From JBEKJU01 sp050011095 (GTDB lineage Bacteria > Desulfobacterota > Syntrophorhabdia > Syntrophorhabdales > WCHB1-27), in contig JBEKJU010000089.1 of NCBI GenBank assembly GCA_050011095.1, positions 1-11,991 on the forward strand: a stretch of 11,991 nt of DNA, read 5' to 3'. This document shows, one piece after another, positions 1 to 7,074 of the stretch. Position numbers and translations under genes: made by a program. How positions within the stretch are numbered: the first letter of the stretch is position 1; each line of letters opens with the position of its first letter. The notes beneath the pieces are model-generated. The model ran no database searches. It was not told the DNA's origin and worked only from the letters and a program-made list of their open reading frames with translations.

Positions 1-129
1 ATGTGCACGGGCTTCAGCCATCTGGTCGATGCCGACACCGCCATGGCGGTAGGCATCAAGGCCTTTGCAATGAAGCCCCTGACGAAGAGGGAGATTGCAA
101 GGACGATCAGGAAGGTGCTGGAAGGATGA
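1..129 (+). CDS. Response-regulator receiver domain, C-terminal end (5' truncated)
   Basis: Reading frame 1 is open from the window edge to TGA at 127-129 and gives 42 residues. Near the start is CTGFS, which fits the conserved Thr/Ser position of CheY-like receiver domains. AFAMKP follows, with the conserved Lys at residue 25 before a Pro, and then a final amphipathic helix (KREIARTIRKVLEG). This is the usual last third of a phospho-receiver domain. Nothing follows the domain, so the protein ends in a receiver. It could be the end of a hybrid histidine kinase or a free-standing regulator; the window cannot tell. The ATG at position 1 is internal and is not proposed as the start. Confidence 0.8.
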   Translation: MCTGFSHLVDADTAMAVGIKAFAMKPLTKREIARTIRKVLEG

Positions 130-250
130 AGCCTTACGCCTTTCCGGTGGTAGTCCCGAACCCACGTATGCCCCGGCGATGTGAATAATCGTAGGTCGCT
201 CGCGTCGGCAAAACATAAGAGGAACACCGCTATTCCCCTCCCTAGATGTA

Positions 251-446
251 TGGTATAGTACTTACCGGGGGGTACATAATCACGTATCGTCGTCAGCGTC
301 ATCATAATCCCGCCGGCATCGTAGTCCCGTTGGATCGCGAGGGAACTCGCGGGCGGCGCGGCAAAACATTCTGTGCCTCTATCCGGCTTACCGGAGCAAG
401 CGGCAATCCTGTCCTATGTGGCAACCAACCGGGGGGGGAGGGCTCC
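251..446 (+). promoter_or_regulatory. Promoter and structured leader of the TerC-family gene; possible yybP-ykoY-type Mn riboswitch
   Basis: An extended -10 (TG-G-TATAGT, 251-259) would start a transcript near 266, leaving about 180 nt before the ATG at 447. The leader can form a 6-bp hairpin with a GGAA loop (336-351) and a 5-bp hairpin TCCGG-CTTA-CCGGA (382-395), followed directly by GCAAG (396-400). GCCG (312-315) could pair with CGGC after GCAAG to close a helix. TerC/YjbE/YkoY proteins are classic downstream genes of the yybP-ykoY manganese riboswitch, in which a hairpin followed by AGCAAG is a recognition element. The other conserved element, GGGGAGUAG, is not clearly present (only ATCGTAG), so the riboswitch identity is tentative. 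Confidence 0.3.
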
Positions 447-1175
447 ATGGACTTGGGAAGCATTTGTAATGTCTCGTTCACTACGGATTTCTGGTTCGCT
501 CTTCTGAGCGTCATCGTCATCAACATAATCCTGTCGGGCGACAACGCCGTCGTTATCGCCCTGGCGGTCCGCTCGCTCTCGGGCAGGCAAAGGCTACAGG
601 GCATCATCCTCGGCACCGGCCTGGCCGTCGTGCTCCGTATCGTGCTCACCTTTTTTTGCGCGAAGCTCCTGGAGATAAGCTTCTTGAAACTTGTCGGTGG
701 AGGGCTCATCGCATGGATTTCGGTGAAGCTCTTCATTGAGGGCACTGGCGAGGAGGGGAGCCGGAAGGAGGTCAATACGCTGGGGAAGGCCGTTATCACC
801 ATCGTCATAGCCGACCTCGTCATGAGCACGGATAACGTGCTCGCCGTTGCCGGGGCCTGTAAAGGCAGCATGGCCCTGCTCATATTCGGCCTGGGCAGCA
901 GCATCCCCCTCGTCGTCTTCGCGAGCGACATCCTCTCCCGGCTCATGGATAGATATCCCATAATCGTCACCCTGGGCGCCGCCGTTCTCGGCAGAGTCGC
1001 CGGCGACATGATCGTGAGCGATGCCTTCATCGTGAAGGTCTTCCATCCGGGCGTCTACACCGAATACGGTGTTCAGGCGGTCTTCGCTGTAGGGGTCATC
1101 GTGGTCGGCAAGCTCTGGCTGAGGCGGAAGGCCGCAAAGCTGCCTGCTGCGACATCCGGGGCCGATACCCAGTAG
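447..1175 (+). CDS. TerC/YjbE-family integral membrane protein (putative Mn2+ exporter)
   Basis: A 242-residue polytopic inner-membrane protein. Two internally related motifs mark the TerC superfamily: NIILSGDNAVVIALA (residues 26-40) and IADLVMSTDNVLAVAG (121-136), each with an acidic Asp-Asn pair inside a membrane segment. About seven hydrophobic segments are visible, and the basic C-terminal tail (RRKAAK) is probably cytoplasmic. TerC, Alx and YkoY/YjbE relatives are implicated in metal-ion export, chiefly manganese; the substrate here is inferred. I chose the ATG at 447 because a G-rich Shine-Dalgarno (GGGGGGGAGGG) lies just upstream and the family's N-terminus starts there. The frame stays open to 246, but that stretch is basic, non-hydrophobic and overlaps the structured leader. 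The gene appears monocistronic. Confidence 0.85.
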   Translation: MDLGSICNVSFTTDFWFALLSVIVINIILSGDNAVVIALAVRSLSGRQRLQGIILGTGLAVVLRIVLTFFCAKLLEISFLKLVGGGLIAWISVKLFIEGTGEEGSRKEVNTLGKAVITIVIADLVMSTDNVLAVAGACKGSMALLIFGLGSSIPLVVFASDILSRLMDRYPIIVTLGAAVLGRVAGDMIVSDAFIVKVFHPGVYTEYGVQAVFAVGVIVVGKLWLRRKAAKLPAATSGADTQ

Positions 1176-1227
1176 GACCGGACGGCCGGCCGCATGCGCG
1201 CGACTTTGACGCGGCGACCAAGGGTCA

Positions 1228-1275
1228 TTTTATGAGAGGGGAAACTCCGTGAGCTTTGCTCACGGCGGGGGCGAC
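1228..1275 (+). repeat. Hairpin repeat, copy A (48 nt)
   Basis: Contains a perfect 8-bp stem (CCGTGAGC at 1247-1254, loop TTT, GCTCACGG at 1258-1265), preceded by TTTTATGAGAGGGG and followed by GGGGGCGAC. It has the same length and arrangement as copy B at 1364-1411. It is followed at 1284-1298 by another 6-bp hairpin (ACCCAC-GCA-GTGGGT). The lack of a T-run after the stem makes a simple terminator less likely. Confidence 0.75.
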
Positions 1276-1363
1276 CGCGGGGTACCCACGCAGTGGGTCG
1301 CGCGAAGCGGGTGTCCCAACAATTGATGCGCTGACTCAGGGTCTTTTCGCCTTCGGTCCTTCC

Positions 1364-1411
1364 TTTTCATGAGGGGGTGGCTCCACGGGCTTTGCCCGTG
1401 GAGGGGGCGAC
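1364..1411 (+). repeat. Hairpin repeat, copy B (48 nt)
   Basis: Contains a perfect 10-bp stem (CTCCACGGGC at 1381-1390, loop TTT, GCCCGTGGAG at 1394-1403), preceded by TTTTCATGAGGGGG and followed by GGGGCGAC. A second potential stem, GGGGC (1404-1408) with GCCCC (1416-1420), follows directly. Relative to copy A the stem sequence has changed on both arms together, so pairing is kept. The repeat ends about 20 nt before the candidate promoter of the ferredoxin-pyr operon. Confidence 0.75.
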
Positions 1412-1432
1412 GCAAGCCCCAAATAATTGCAT

Positions 1433-1468
1433 TTGCATTTTTCCTCCAAAGTATTTATCATAACCACA
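1433..1468 (+). promoter_or_regulatory. Candidate sigma-70 promoter of the ferredoxin-pyrRBC operon
   Basis: A TTGCAT -35 (1433-1438), a 17-nt spacer and a TATCAT -10 (1456-1461) are followed only 7 nt later by the ferredoxin ATG at 1469. The -10 has one mismatch to consensus; the -35 is weaker (TTG matches). If this is the real promoter, the transcript would start at or next to the start codon, which agrees with the absence of a Shine-Dalgarno before 1469. Confidence 0.45.
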
Positions 1469-1648
1469 ATGCGACCCTACATTTCGGAAGAGCTTTGCAA
1501 GAAGTGCGGGGAGTGCGTAGACACCTGTCCGTACGAGGTATTCATCGACTCGGCGGGAGAGGTCATTGTCGCGAACCCCGAAGACTGTATCGAGTGCACG
1601 GCGTGCGTCGATTCATGCCCGGAGCGCGCGATATCGATGGGAGACTGA
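1469..1648 (+). CDS. Small 2[4Fe-4S] ferredoxin
   Basis: A 59-residue bacterial-type ferredoxin. It has two Cys-x2-Cys-x2-Cys-x3-Cys-Pro clusters: CKKCGECVDTCP near the N-terminus and CIECTACVDSCP near the C-terminus, so two low-potential [4Fe-4S] centres are expected. Its length is typical for clostridial-type ferredoxins. It likely works as a soluble cytoplasmic electron carrier; the partner is not visible. The ATG at 1469 is preferred because the ferredoxin fold begins right after it (RPYISEELCKKC). An in-frame TTG at 1427 would add only a non-conserved extension. No clear ribosome-binding site precedes the ATG. Its stop codon directly abuts the GTG of pyrR, so the two are almost certainly co-transcribed and perhaps translationally coupled. 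Confidence 0.9.
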   Translation: MRPYISEELCKKCGECVDTCPYEVFIDSAGEVIVANPEDCIECTACVDSCPERAISMGD

Positions 1649-2182
1649 GTGGACCGCGTCCTGCTTGATGAGAAGGCGATAGAGAGGAGCACCACCAGGA
1701 TGGCCCACGAGATCCTCGAAAAGAACCAGGGCGCCGAGGACCTCTGCCTCATCGGCATCAGGACGAGGGGGATCTTTCTGGCAAAGAGGATGCGTGACAA
1801 AATCGGGGAGATCGAGGGCAGGGAGCTTCCCCTCGGCATCCTAGACATCACCATGTACCGGGACGACATCGCGAGGATGAAGGCGCCCCAGGTGAAGAAG
1901 ACGGATATCCCATTCAACGTGAACAACATGACCATCGTCCTCGTCGACGATGTCCTCTATACGGGACGGACGACCAGGGCCGCCATCGACGCCATCATGG
2001 ACCTCGGGAGGCCGAAACGGATTCAGCTCGCCGTCCTCGTCGACCGGGGTTCGCGGGAACTCCCGATTCAGCCCGACTACACGGGCGTCCTTTACAATGC
2101 CGCCACGGAAGAGGAGGTCCGTGTCAGGCTTCGCGAAATGGATGGGAAGGATGAGGTCCTCCTCTCACCACAGGCACGATGA
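1649..2182 (+). CDS. pyrR: Bifunctional pyr operon regulator / uracil phosphoribosyltransferase PyrR
   Basis: A 177-residue type I phosphoribosyltransferase. The PRPP-binding loop VLVDDVLYTGRT (residues 97-108) is the family signature; GIRTRG (36-41) and the ITMYRDD hood segment (67-73) also match PyrR. In characterised bacteria PyrR binds pyr mRNA under UMP/UTP control and also makes UMP from uracil and PRPP. The start is GTG, immediately after the ferredoxin stop, and the end overlaps pyrB as ATGA. No PyrR-type anti-antiterminator leader is obvious upstream in this window, so its regulatory target and mode here are open; the enzymatic role is still likely. Length is normal for the family. 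Confidence 0.93.
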   Translation: MDRVLLDEKAIERSTTRMAHEILEKNQGAEDLCLIGIRTRGIFLAKRMRDKIGEIEGRELPLGILDITMYRDDIARMKAPQVKKTDIPFNVNNMTIVLVDDVLYTGRTTRAAIDAIMDLGRPKRIQLAVLVDRGSRELPIQPDYTGVLYNAATEEEVRVRLREMDGKDEVLLSPQAR

Positions 2183-3102
2183 ACTGGGCTCATAAGGATC
2201 TTTTGGGGGTCAGGGAGCTGTCGAGGGAGGAGATACTCTTTCTTCTCGATACGGCCGATTCGTTCCGCGACATCTCGCGCCGCGACATCAAGAAGGTCCC
2301 CACGCTCAGAGGCAGGACGGTGATCACCCTTTTCTACGAGCCGAGCACGAGGACGCGCGTCTCCTTCGAGATCGCGGCCAAGCGCCTCTCAGCCGACACA
2401 ATCAACATCTCGACGAGCACAAGCAGCACGGTGAAGGGCGAGACCCTGAAGGACATGGGGAGGAACCTCGAATCGATGCGGCCCGACGTCATCATCATCA
2501 GGCACAACATGCCGGGGGCGCCCCACATGCTCGCCTCGATCCTCGATTCGGCGGTGATCAACGCGGGCGACGGCTCCCACGAGCACCCGACGCAGGCGCT
2601 CCTCGACCTCTTCACGATGCGCGAGAAAAAGGAGACCCTGGACGGCCTGAAGATCGCGATCATCGGCGATATCGCCCACAGCCGGGTCGCCCGGTCGAAT
2701 ATCTTCGCCCTCGGGAAATTCGACACGGAGGTGACGTGCTGCGCCCCTCCCACGATGCTTCCCCCCTATCTCGAAGGGCTGGGGGTCAAGGTCGCCTACG
2801 ACCTGGAAGAGGCGGTGGCAGGCAAGGACGTCATCATGATGCTCCGCATACAGAAGGAACGGGGCGGCACGACGTTCATCCCTTCCATCAAGGAGTACTC
2901 CTCCCTCTACTGCCTCACCGAGGCCCATCTGAAGGCGGCTATGCCCGATGTGATCATCATGCATCCGGGGCCGATGAACAGGGGGATAGAGATCTCGGAC
3001 CAGGTGGCCGACGGCCCGTACTCGGTCATCCTGAACCAGGTTGAGAACGGCGTCGCCGTAAGGATGGCGATCCTCTATGTGCTTTCGGGGGGTGAGGCAT
3101 GA
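2179..3102 (+). CDS. pyrB: Aspartate carbamoyltransferase, catalytic subunit
   Basis: 307 residues, normal for the PyrB catalytic chain, which condenses carbamoyl phosphate and L-aspartate to N-carbamoyl-aspartate, the committed pyrimidine step. Visible signatures are FYEPSTRTR (residues 52-60, carbamoyl-phosphate site), the 80s loop with STVKGET (Lys86), HPTQALLD (136-143), the Arg-containing LRIQKER segment (about 222-228, aspartate site) and HPGPMNRG (262-269). It overlaps pyrR upstream and pyrC downstream by 4 nt each (ATGA), a sign of translational coupling. No pyrI regulatory chain lies in the window. This points to a PyrB trimer or a PyrB-PyrC assembly rather than an E. coli-type holoenzyme, but a pyrI elsewhere cannot be excluded. 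Confidence 0.95.
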   Translation: MNWAHKDLLGVRELSREEILFLLDTADSFRDISRRDIKKVPTLRGRTVITLFYEPSTRTRVSFEIAAKRLSADTINISTSTSSTVKGETLKDMGRNLESMRPDVIIIRHNMPGAPHMLASILDSAVINAGDGSHEHPTQALLDLFTMREKKETLDGLKIAIIGDIAHSRVARSNIFALGKFDTEVTCCAPPTMLPPYLEGLGVKVAYDLEEAVAGKDVIMMLRIQKERGGTTFIPSIKEYSSLYCLTEAHLKAAMPDVIIMHPGPMNRGIEISDQVADGPYSVILNQVENGVAVRMAILYVLSGGEA

Positions 3103-4445
3103 TCCTCGTGAAGGGCGGCCGCGTCATCGACCCCATGACGGGGTGGGACGAGATCGCCGACGTGCTGATAAAAGGCGGCGCCATCGCCGCGATAGGCCCC
3201 GATCTCACGGACGCAGCCGGGGGCGCGAAGGCCGGCGGCACAGCCAAAGGCACCACAAGCGTGGCGATCGTCGCCGGTAAGGGAGATCAGGCCGACGAGG
3301 TCATCGACGCGCGCGGCCTGATTGTCGCGCCCGGCCTTATCGACGTGCACACGCACCTTCGGGAGCCCGGCTACGAGTGGAAGGAAACGATCAGGACGGG
3401 GACTATGGCGGCGGCGCGGGGCGGCTTCACGTCCGTCGTCTGCATGGCGAATACGGACCCGGTCAACGACAATAAAAGCGTCACCGAGTTTATAATGGCG
3501 AAGGCCCGGTCGGAGGGCGTGGTCCGCGTCTTTCCCTGCGGGGCGATCACGAAGGGCTTGAAGGGTCGGGATTTGTCCGAGATGGGGGAGATGCACAGCG
3601 CCGGGGTGGTCGCCATCTCCGATGACGGGAAATCTGTGAAGAACAGCCGCCTTTTCCTCAAGGCCATGGAGTACGCGCGCCTCTTCAAGCTCGCCGTCAT
3701 CTGCCACTGCGAGGACGACGATCTGTCGGCAGGCGGCGTGGTCCACGAAGGCGCGACGTCGCTCATTACGGGTCTCGACGCGGTCCCCGCAATCGCGGAG
3801 GAGATCGTCGTCCGGAGGGATATCGCCATCGCCAGGTATGCCGGCTCGCCCGTCCACATCACCCATGCCTCGACGCGGGGCGCGGTCGAGATCATCCGCG
3901 AGGAAAAGCGGAAGTACGGCAGGATCACTTGCGACACGTGCCCTCACTATTTCACCCTGTCGGATGCTGCCACCCTCACCTACGACACGAATACGAAGGT
4001 GAACCCGCCCCTTCGCTCGCCCGACGACGTGGCGGCCATCAAGGAGGGGCTCGCAGACGGCACGATCGACATGATCGCCACGGACCACGCCCCACACGAT
4101 GCCGTCTCGAAGGATGTGGAGTTCAACCTCGCCTCATCCGGCATCTCGGGCCTCGAAACCGCGCTCGGTCTCTGCCTCGCCCTCGTCCGCGAGGGCGTCC
4201 TCGACATGGCGGGCCTCCTCTCGAAGATGACCGTGAACCCCGCGCGCCTCCTCGATCTCCCTTATGGCGCGATTGAGGCCGGAAGACCAGCCGATCTCAT
4301 CTGCTTCAGCGAGGACGCCGAGTGGACCGTCGACAGGAACGCCTTTTTCTCGAAGGGCAGAAACACGCCCTTCCACGGACTCACCCTGAAGGGGCGAAAC
4401 CTTTTGACCATCGTGGCGGGCCGCATCGTCTATAACGGGCTCTGA
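3099..4445 (+). CDS. pyrC: Dihydroorotase (class I, amidohydrolase superfamily)
   Basis: 448 residues. The enzyme cyclises N-carbamoyl-aspartate to dihydroorotate, the step after PyrB. Metal-site motifs are DVHTHLREPG (His84 and His86), ISDDGK (Asp175/176), CHCED (His203), HITHAS (His256) and ATDHAPH (Asp329); KVNPPLR (300-306) is also family-typical. The LREPG form of the first motif and the length place it with class I enzymes. Residues of about 38-65 form an Ala/Gly/Lys-rich insertion between the N-terminal beta strands and the EVIDARG strand; most relatives have a short turn there. It is the last gene of the operon, and pyrB overlaps its start by 4 nt. No other pyr gene follows. Confidence 0.95.
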   Translation: MILVKGGRVIDPMTGWDEIADVLIKGGAIAAIGPDLTDAAGGAKAGGTAKGTTSVAIVAGKGDQADEVIDARGLIVAPGLIDVHTHLREPGYEWKETIRTGTMAAARGGFTSVVCMANTDPVNDNKSVTEFIMAKARSEGVVRVFPCGAITKGLKGRDLSEMGEMHSAGVVAISDDGKSVKNSRLFLKAMEYARLFKLAVICHCEDDDLSAGGVVHEGATSLITGLDAVPAIAEEIVVRRDIAIARYAGSPVHITHASTRGAVEIIREEKRKYGRITCDTCPHYFTLSDAATLTYDTNTKVNPPLRSPDDVAAIKEGLADGTIDMIATDHAPHDAVSKDVEFNLASSGISGLETALGLCLALVREGVLDMAGLLSKMTVNPARLLDLPYGAIEAGRPADLICFSEDAEWTVDRNAFFSKGRNTPFHGLTLKGRNLLTIVAGRIVYNGL

Positions 4446-4686
4446 TCATTATTATTTAAATTATGGTTCATCCGGTTCTCGCGTACGTTCCATAGATGCC
4501 GTGGACCACGGCGAGACCGGGACCTGTGCCTTCTTCCGGTTTCTCCGTCGTAATAAAGATTTTCAAGGTGGGTTGTAATGTTTAAGCCGCCTGAGTTCAG
4601 GGAAAAGATAGGATAGGAGTAGGCCGTCAATGACTGACCGCGAGGCCTTTACTTGCCGGCAATCCATTCGGGCGGGAAGGCGAGTA
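4446..4686. other. Convergent intergenic region between pyrC and alaA
   Basis: About 240 nt without a convincing gene. Short open frames on both strands here are shadow-like and lack family signal. An imperfect inverted repeat, GAGACCGG (4513-4520) with CCGGTTTCTC (4536-4545), could fold into a stem with a two-base bulge and may serve as a terminator for the converging transcripts, though no strong T-run follows. An A/T-rich patch (4447-4465) directly follows pyrC. Confidence 0.5.
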
Positions 4687-5904
4687 TTACTGCGAATAGG
4701 TCAGGAGAAATTCTGTCATGCGCTCGGCAACCGTCTTTATTTCCTCGACGGACGGGAGGAAAACCAGGCGAAAGTGATCGGGTGCAGGCCAGTTGAACCC
4801 TGTCCCCTGGACCAGGAGCACATGTTTTTCCATTAGGAAATCGAGGAGGAATTTTTGATCGTCGGTAATATTGTATCTTTTTGTGTCAATTTTCGGAAAA
4901 AGGTAGAGCGCGCCCCGCGGTTTTACACACGTGATGCCGGGGATCGAGCGAAAAGCCTCGTATGCGGCGTTTCTCTGCTCGTAGAGTCTCCCGCCCGGCG
5001 AGATCAACCGGATGAGGCTCTGGTAGCCGCCCAGGGCCGTAGGGATCGCGAGCTGGCCCACCATGTTGCCGCACATGCGCATGTTCGCCAGGGTATCGAG
5101 CCCATCGGCCGTATAGTCGGCAGCTATTGTCTTTTTCCCACTCACGATCATCCATCCCACGCGCATGCCGGGGATGCGATGGGACTTGGAGAGCCCGTTG
5201 AAGGTCACGAGGAGGATATTTTTTGAAAGCGAGGCGAGAGGGACATGTACAGCCCCATCGTATAAAATCTGATCATAGATCTCGTCCGCAAACAGGATCA
5301 GCTCGTGTTTCTCGGCAATCTCGACGATTTTGAGCAAAACCTCTTCGGGATACACGGCGCCCGTCGGATTGTTCGGATTGATGACGACAATGCCCATGGT
5401 TCTCGGAGTGATCTTCGACTCCATGTCTTTCAGGTCGGGGTTCCAATCCGAATCCTCGTCGCACCTGTAGTGAACGGCCTTCCCTCCGGACAGGTTTACC
5501 GCGGCAGTCCACAAGGGATAGTCGGGCGACGGCACGAGCATCTCATCGCCATCGTTCAAAAGCCCCTGCATGGCCATCATGATCATTTCACTCACGCCGT
5601 TGCCCACGTAGATGTCCTCGATCTCGACATGCTCGATGCCCCGGACCTGGCACTGCTGCATGATCGCCTTGCGGGCGGGAAAAAGGCCCTTGGAATCGCC
5701 GTACGCCTGGGCGGATTTGATATTGAGTATCACGTCGCGCATGATCTCATCGGGCGTCGTAATGCCGAAAGCGGGAGGGTTGCCGCTATTCAATTTAAGG
5801 ATGGTATATCCTTCTTCTTCGAGCCGCTTCGCCTCCCTGAGCATGGGGCCGCGAATCTCGTAGCAGACGCCGTTCAGTTTGTTCGACTTCACAATCTCAC
5901 GCAT
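4687..5904 (-). CDS. alaA: Alanine/pyruvate-type aminotransferase (AlaA-like, class I PLP)
   Basis: 405 residues of a fold-type I PLP aminotransferase, closely resembling E. coli AlaA (YfbQ) along its length as far as I can recall that sequence. Shared blocks include VCYEIRGPMLREAKRLEEEG, DSKGLFPARKAIMQ, DEMLVPSPDYPLWTAAV, INPNNPTGAVY, FADEIYDQILYD, the PLP-lysine segment NGLSKSHR (Lys240), TALGGYQS, LYEQRN and the C-terminal LLVQGTGFNWP. AlaA enzymes make alanine from pyruvate using glutamate. I chose the ATG at 5904 rather than 5928 because it lines up with the family N-terminus and has GCGGGGA about 8 nt upstream. The gene is monocistronic and convergent with pyrC; its promoter is at 5994-6022. 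Confidence 0.92.
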   Translation of the reverse strand: MREIVKSNKLNGVCYEIRGPMLREAKRLEEEGYTILKLNSGNPPAFGITTPDEIMRDVILNIKSAQAYGDSKGLFPARKAIMQQCQVRGIEHVEIEDIYVGNGVSEMIMMAMQGLLNDGDEMLVPSPDYPLWTAAVNLSGGKAVHYRCDEDSDWNPDLKDMESKITPRTMGIVVINPNNPTGAVYPEEVLLKIVEIAEKHELILFADEIYDQILYDGAVHVPLASLSKNILLVTFNGLSKSHRIPGMRVGWMIVSGKKTIAADYTADGLDTLANMRMCGNMVGQLAIPTALGGYQSLIRLISPGGRLYEQRNAAYEAFRSIPGITCVKPRGALYLFPKIDTKRYNITDDQKFLLDFLMEKHVLLVQGTGFNWPAPDHFRLVFLPSVEEIKTVAERMTEFLLTYSQ

Positions 5905-5993
5905 GCTAAATCCCCGCCTTCGCATCATTGTGCCGACGCTGTGGGCCGCCTTTCGGTCAACCGAGACCGTACCCCTTCTCGCAACACCCCATA

Positions 5994-6022
5994 ATTATGC
6001 CCATATCCGTGAAGTTTGTCCA
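5994..6022 (-). promoter_or_regulatory. Sigma-70 promoter of alaA
   Basis: Read on the minus strand: -35 TGGACA (6017-6022), a 17-nt spacer, -10 CATAAT (5994-5999), each one mismatch from consensus. The transcript would start near 5987 and give a leader of roughly 80 nt. Just upstream of the -35 is a 13-nt palindrome, TCACGG-C-CCGTGA (6030-6042), and CCGTGAA occurs twice (6007-6013 and 6037-6043). These could be a regulator site. Confidence 0.6.
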
Positions 6023-6042
6023 TACTGCCTCACGGCCCGTGA

Positions 6043-6429
6043 AATCCAATAGAGGTTTAATAATGTGAGCGGTCTTTCAGTTCCGTTTGCCGTCACCTTT
6101 GACGGGCAGACAGGCGATATCCAGTGGGGCCGATGGTTTGGCTTCCACACCAATAGCCATGATACAGGTTTTTCAACGAGCGGCCTCGACGTACACCAGG
6201 GGGTAGCTTCTTGTGGGAAAAGCGTCATTCTCACGTACATGGTCGCCCTCTATAGTTTGGTAACGCCGAAATGGTTCATCCCTTTGACATCTCCGAAAGG
6301 GTAGTCGCCAGAGCCGCAACTGTGGGTGAGGGTGAGGTTGCAGGGAGCCCCCCCTCAGCCGGGTATTATGATCTTAAGATTCTGCTTAGATGACCGATAA
6401 CATGGAATAGGTTTTAGCTGGGGGCGACA
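6043..6429. other. Non-coding or degenerate region upstream of the secreted-protein cluster
   Basis: No gene can be supported here. Open frames of about 80 codons exist on both strands (6065-6304 plus, starting at GTG; 5995-6240 minus). The minus frame runs into the alaA promoter, and neither has a good Shine-Dalgarno or a motif I recognise. The tryptophan-rich look of both frames is odd for random sequence, so a decayed gene or insertion remnant is possible. The last 80 nt lead into the 6430 gene; TATGAT (6367-6372) may be a -10, but no matching -35 was found. Confidence 0.35.
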
Positions 6430-7074
6430 ATGAAAAGACTTGTGTTTTTTGGGGTATTGTTGATAGTCATTTGCTTAACCGGATTTGATAGATATGCCTT
6501 TGCTCAAAATTCCGACAGTCCGGACGTCCACAAGGGCGATCGCTGGTCCTGGCAGCATACCAACGGTTTAGCGAATGAAAAGGACTTCACGAGAATTGAA
6601 GACGTCGTCGAAATCTCTGTCAACGAAATCAGAACGCGAGTCCGCGTGAAGGGGAAGCCTGATAGCGGAATCTCAACCTATACACGCGAATGGAATCCTG
6701 TTGATGTCATTTCAGCGCAGTATAATCCCTATCTGAAGGAACTCACCTTTCCGCTGAGTGTGGGAAAGAAATGGGACGGCAGTGCCGACAAAATGCTGTT
6801 TTCAAACGGCAAGCACGGCAAGTTCTTCTTCAAAGGAGAGATCGTTGCCTTTGAAAAAGTCACTGTACCCGCCGGGACGTTCGACGCATACAGAATCAAT
6901 GTAGTCCTGGATGCTACCGGCACGGATGAGGATGTGAATATAGGAAACACCGTCGAAACGTATTGGTATGCCCCGTCCGTTAAACGGTACGTAAAACTCG
7001 AAGCTACGGTCAAGCGTGATGGGCGCGTGAGAAGCAAGGACATTTATGAGCTACTTGAATACAGTCTTCGGTGA
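6430..7074 (+). CDS. Secreted protein, paralogue A (TapB/DUF3108-like)
   Basis: 214 residues, not recognised as a characterised protein. A signal peptide is clear: KR, a hydrophobic core (residues 4-18), then AFA|QN with cleavage likely after residue 25, so the product should be periplasmic or outer-membrane associated. The mature part is predicted to be mostly beta strand. It shares a series of blocks with the protein at 7336: PDVHKG, TREWN, FPLSVGKKW, then EKVTVPAGTFDAYRI (142-156), and near the end TYWYAPSVKRYVKLE, DGRVR and ELLEYSL. The VTVPAGTFDAY block resembles DUF3108/TapB-type proteins; that link is from memory. GGGGGCG about 4 nt before the ATG is the ribosome-binding site. Its 3' end overlaps the next gene by 29 nt. 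Confidence 0.8.
   Translation: MKRLVFFGVLLIVICLTGFDRYAFAQNSDSPDVHKGDRWSWQHTNGLANEKDFTRIEDVVEISVNEIRTRVRVKGKPDSGISTYTREWNPVDVISAQYNPYLKELTFPLSVGKKWDGSADKMLFSNGKHGKFFFKGEIVAFEKVTVPAGTFDAYRINVVLDATGTDEDVNIGNTVETYWYAPSVKRYVKLEATVKRDGRVRSKDIYELLEYSLR

Noticed and set aside
246..446. N-terminal extension of the TerC-family protein
   Set aside because: The frame is open but the translation is basic and non-hydrophobic, overlaps a structured leader, and a much better ribosome-binding site precedes 447.
302..1046. Long minus-strand frames opposite the TerC gene
   Set aside because: They mirror the clear TerC-family reading frame and show no family motifs; typical shadows of GC-rich coding DNA.
1241..1260. 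PyrR-binding loop before the pyr operon
   Set aside because: ACTCCGTGAGCTT loosely resembles the known loop but is one base short, lies within a perfect hairpin repeat instead, and sits upstream of the candidate promoter.
3075..4097. 340-codon minus-strand frame opposite pyrC
   Set aside because: It is Asp/Arg/His-rich, as expected for the reverse reading of GC-rich coding sequence; pyrC has all its catalytic motifs on the plus strand.
4630..4836. 68-codon plus-strand frame overlapping the end of alaA
   Set aside because: Most of it is antisense to conserved alaA sequence and it has no recognisable motif.
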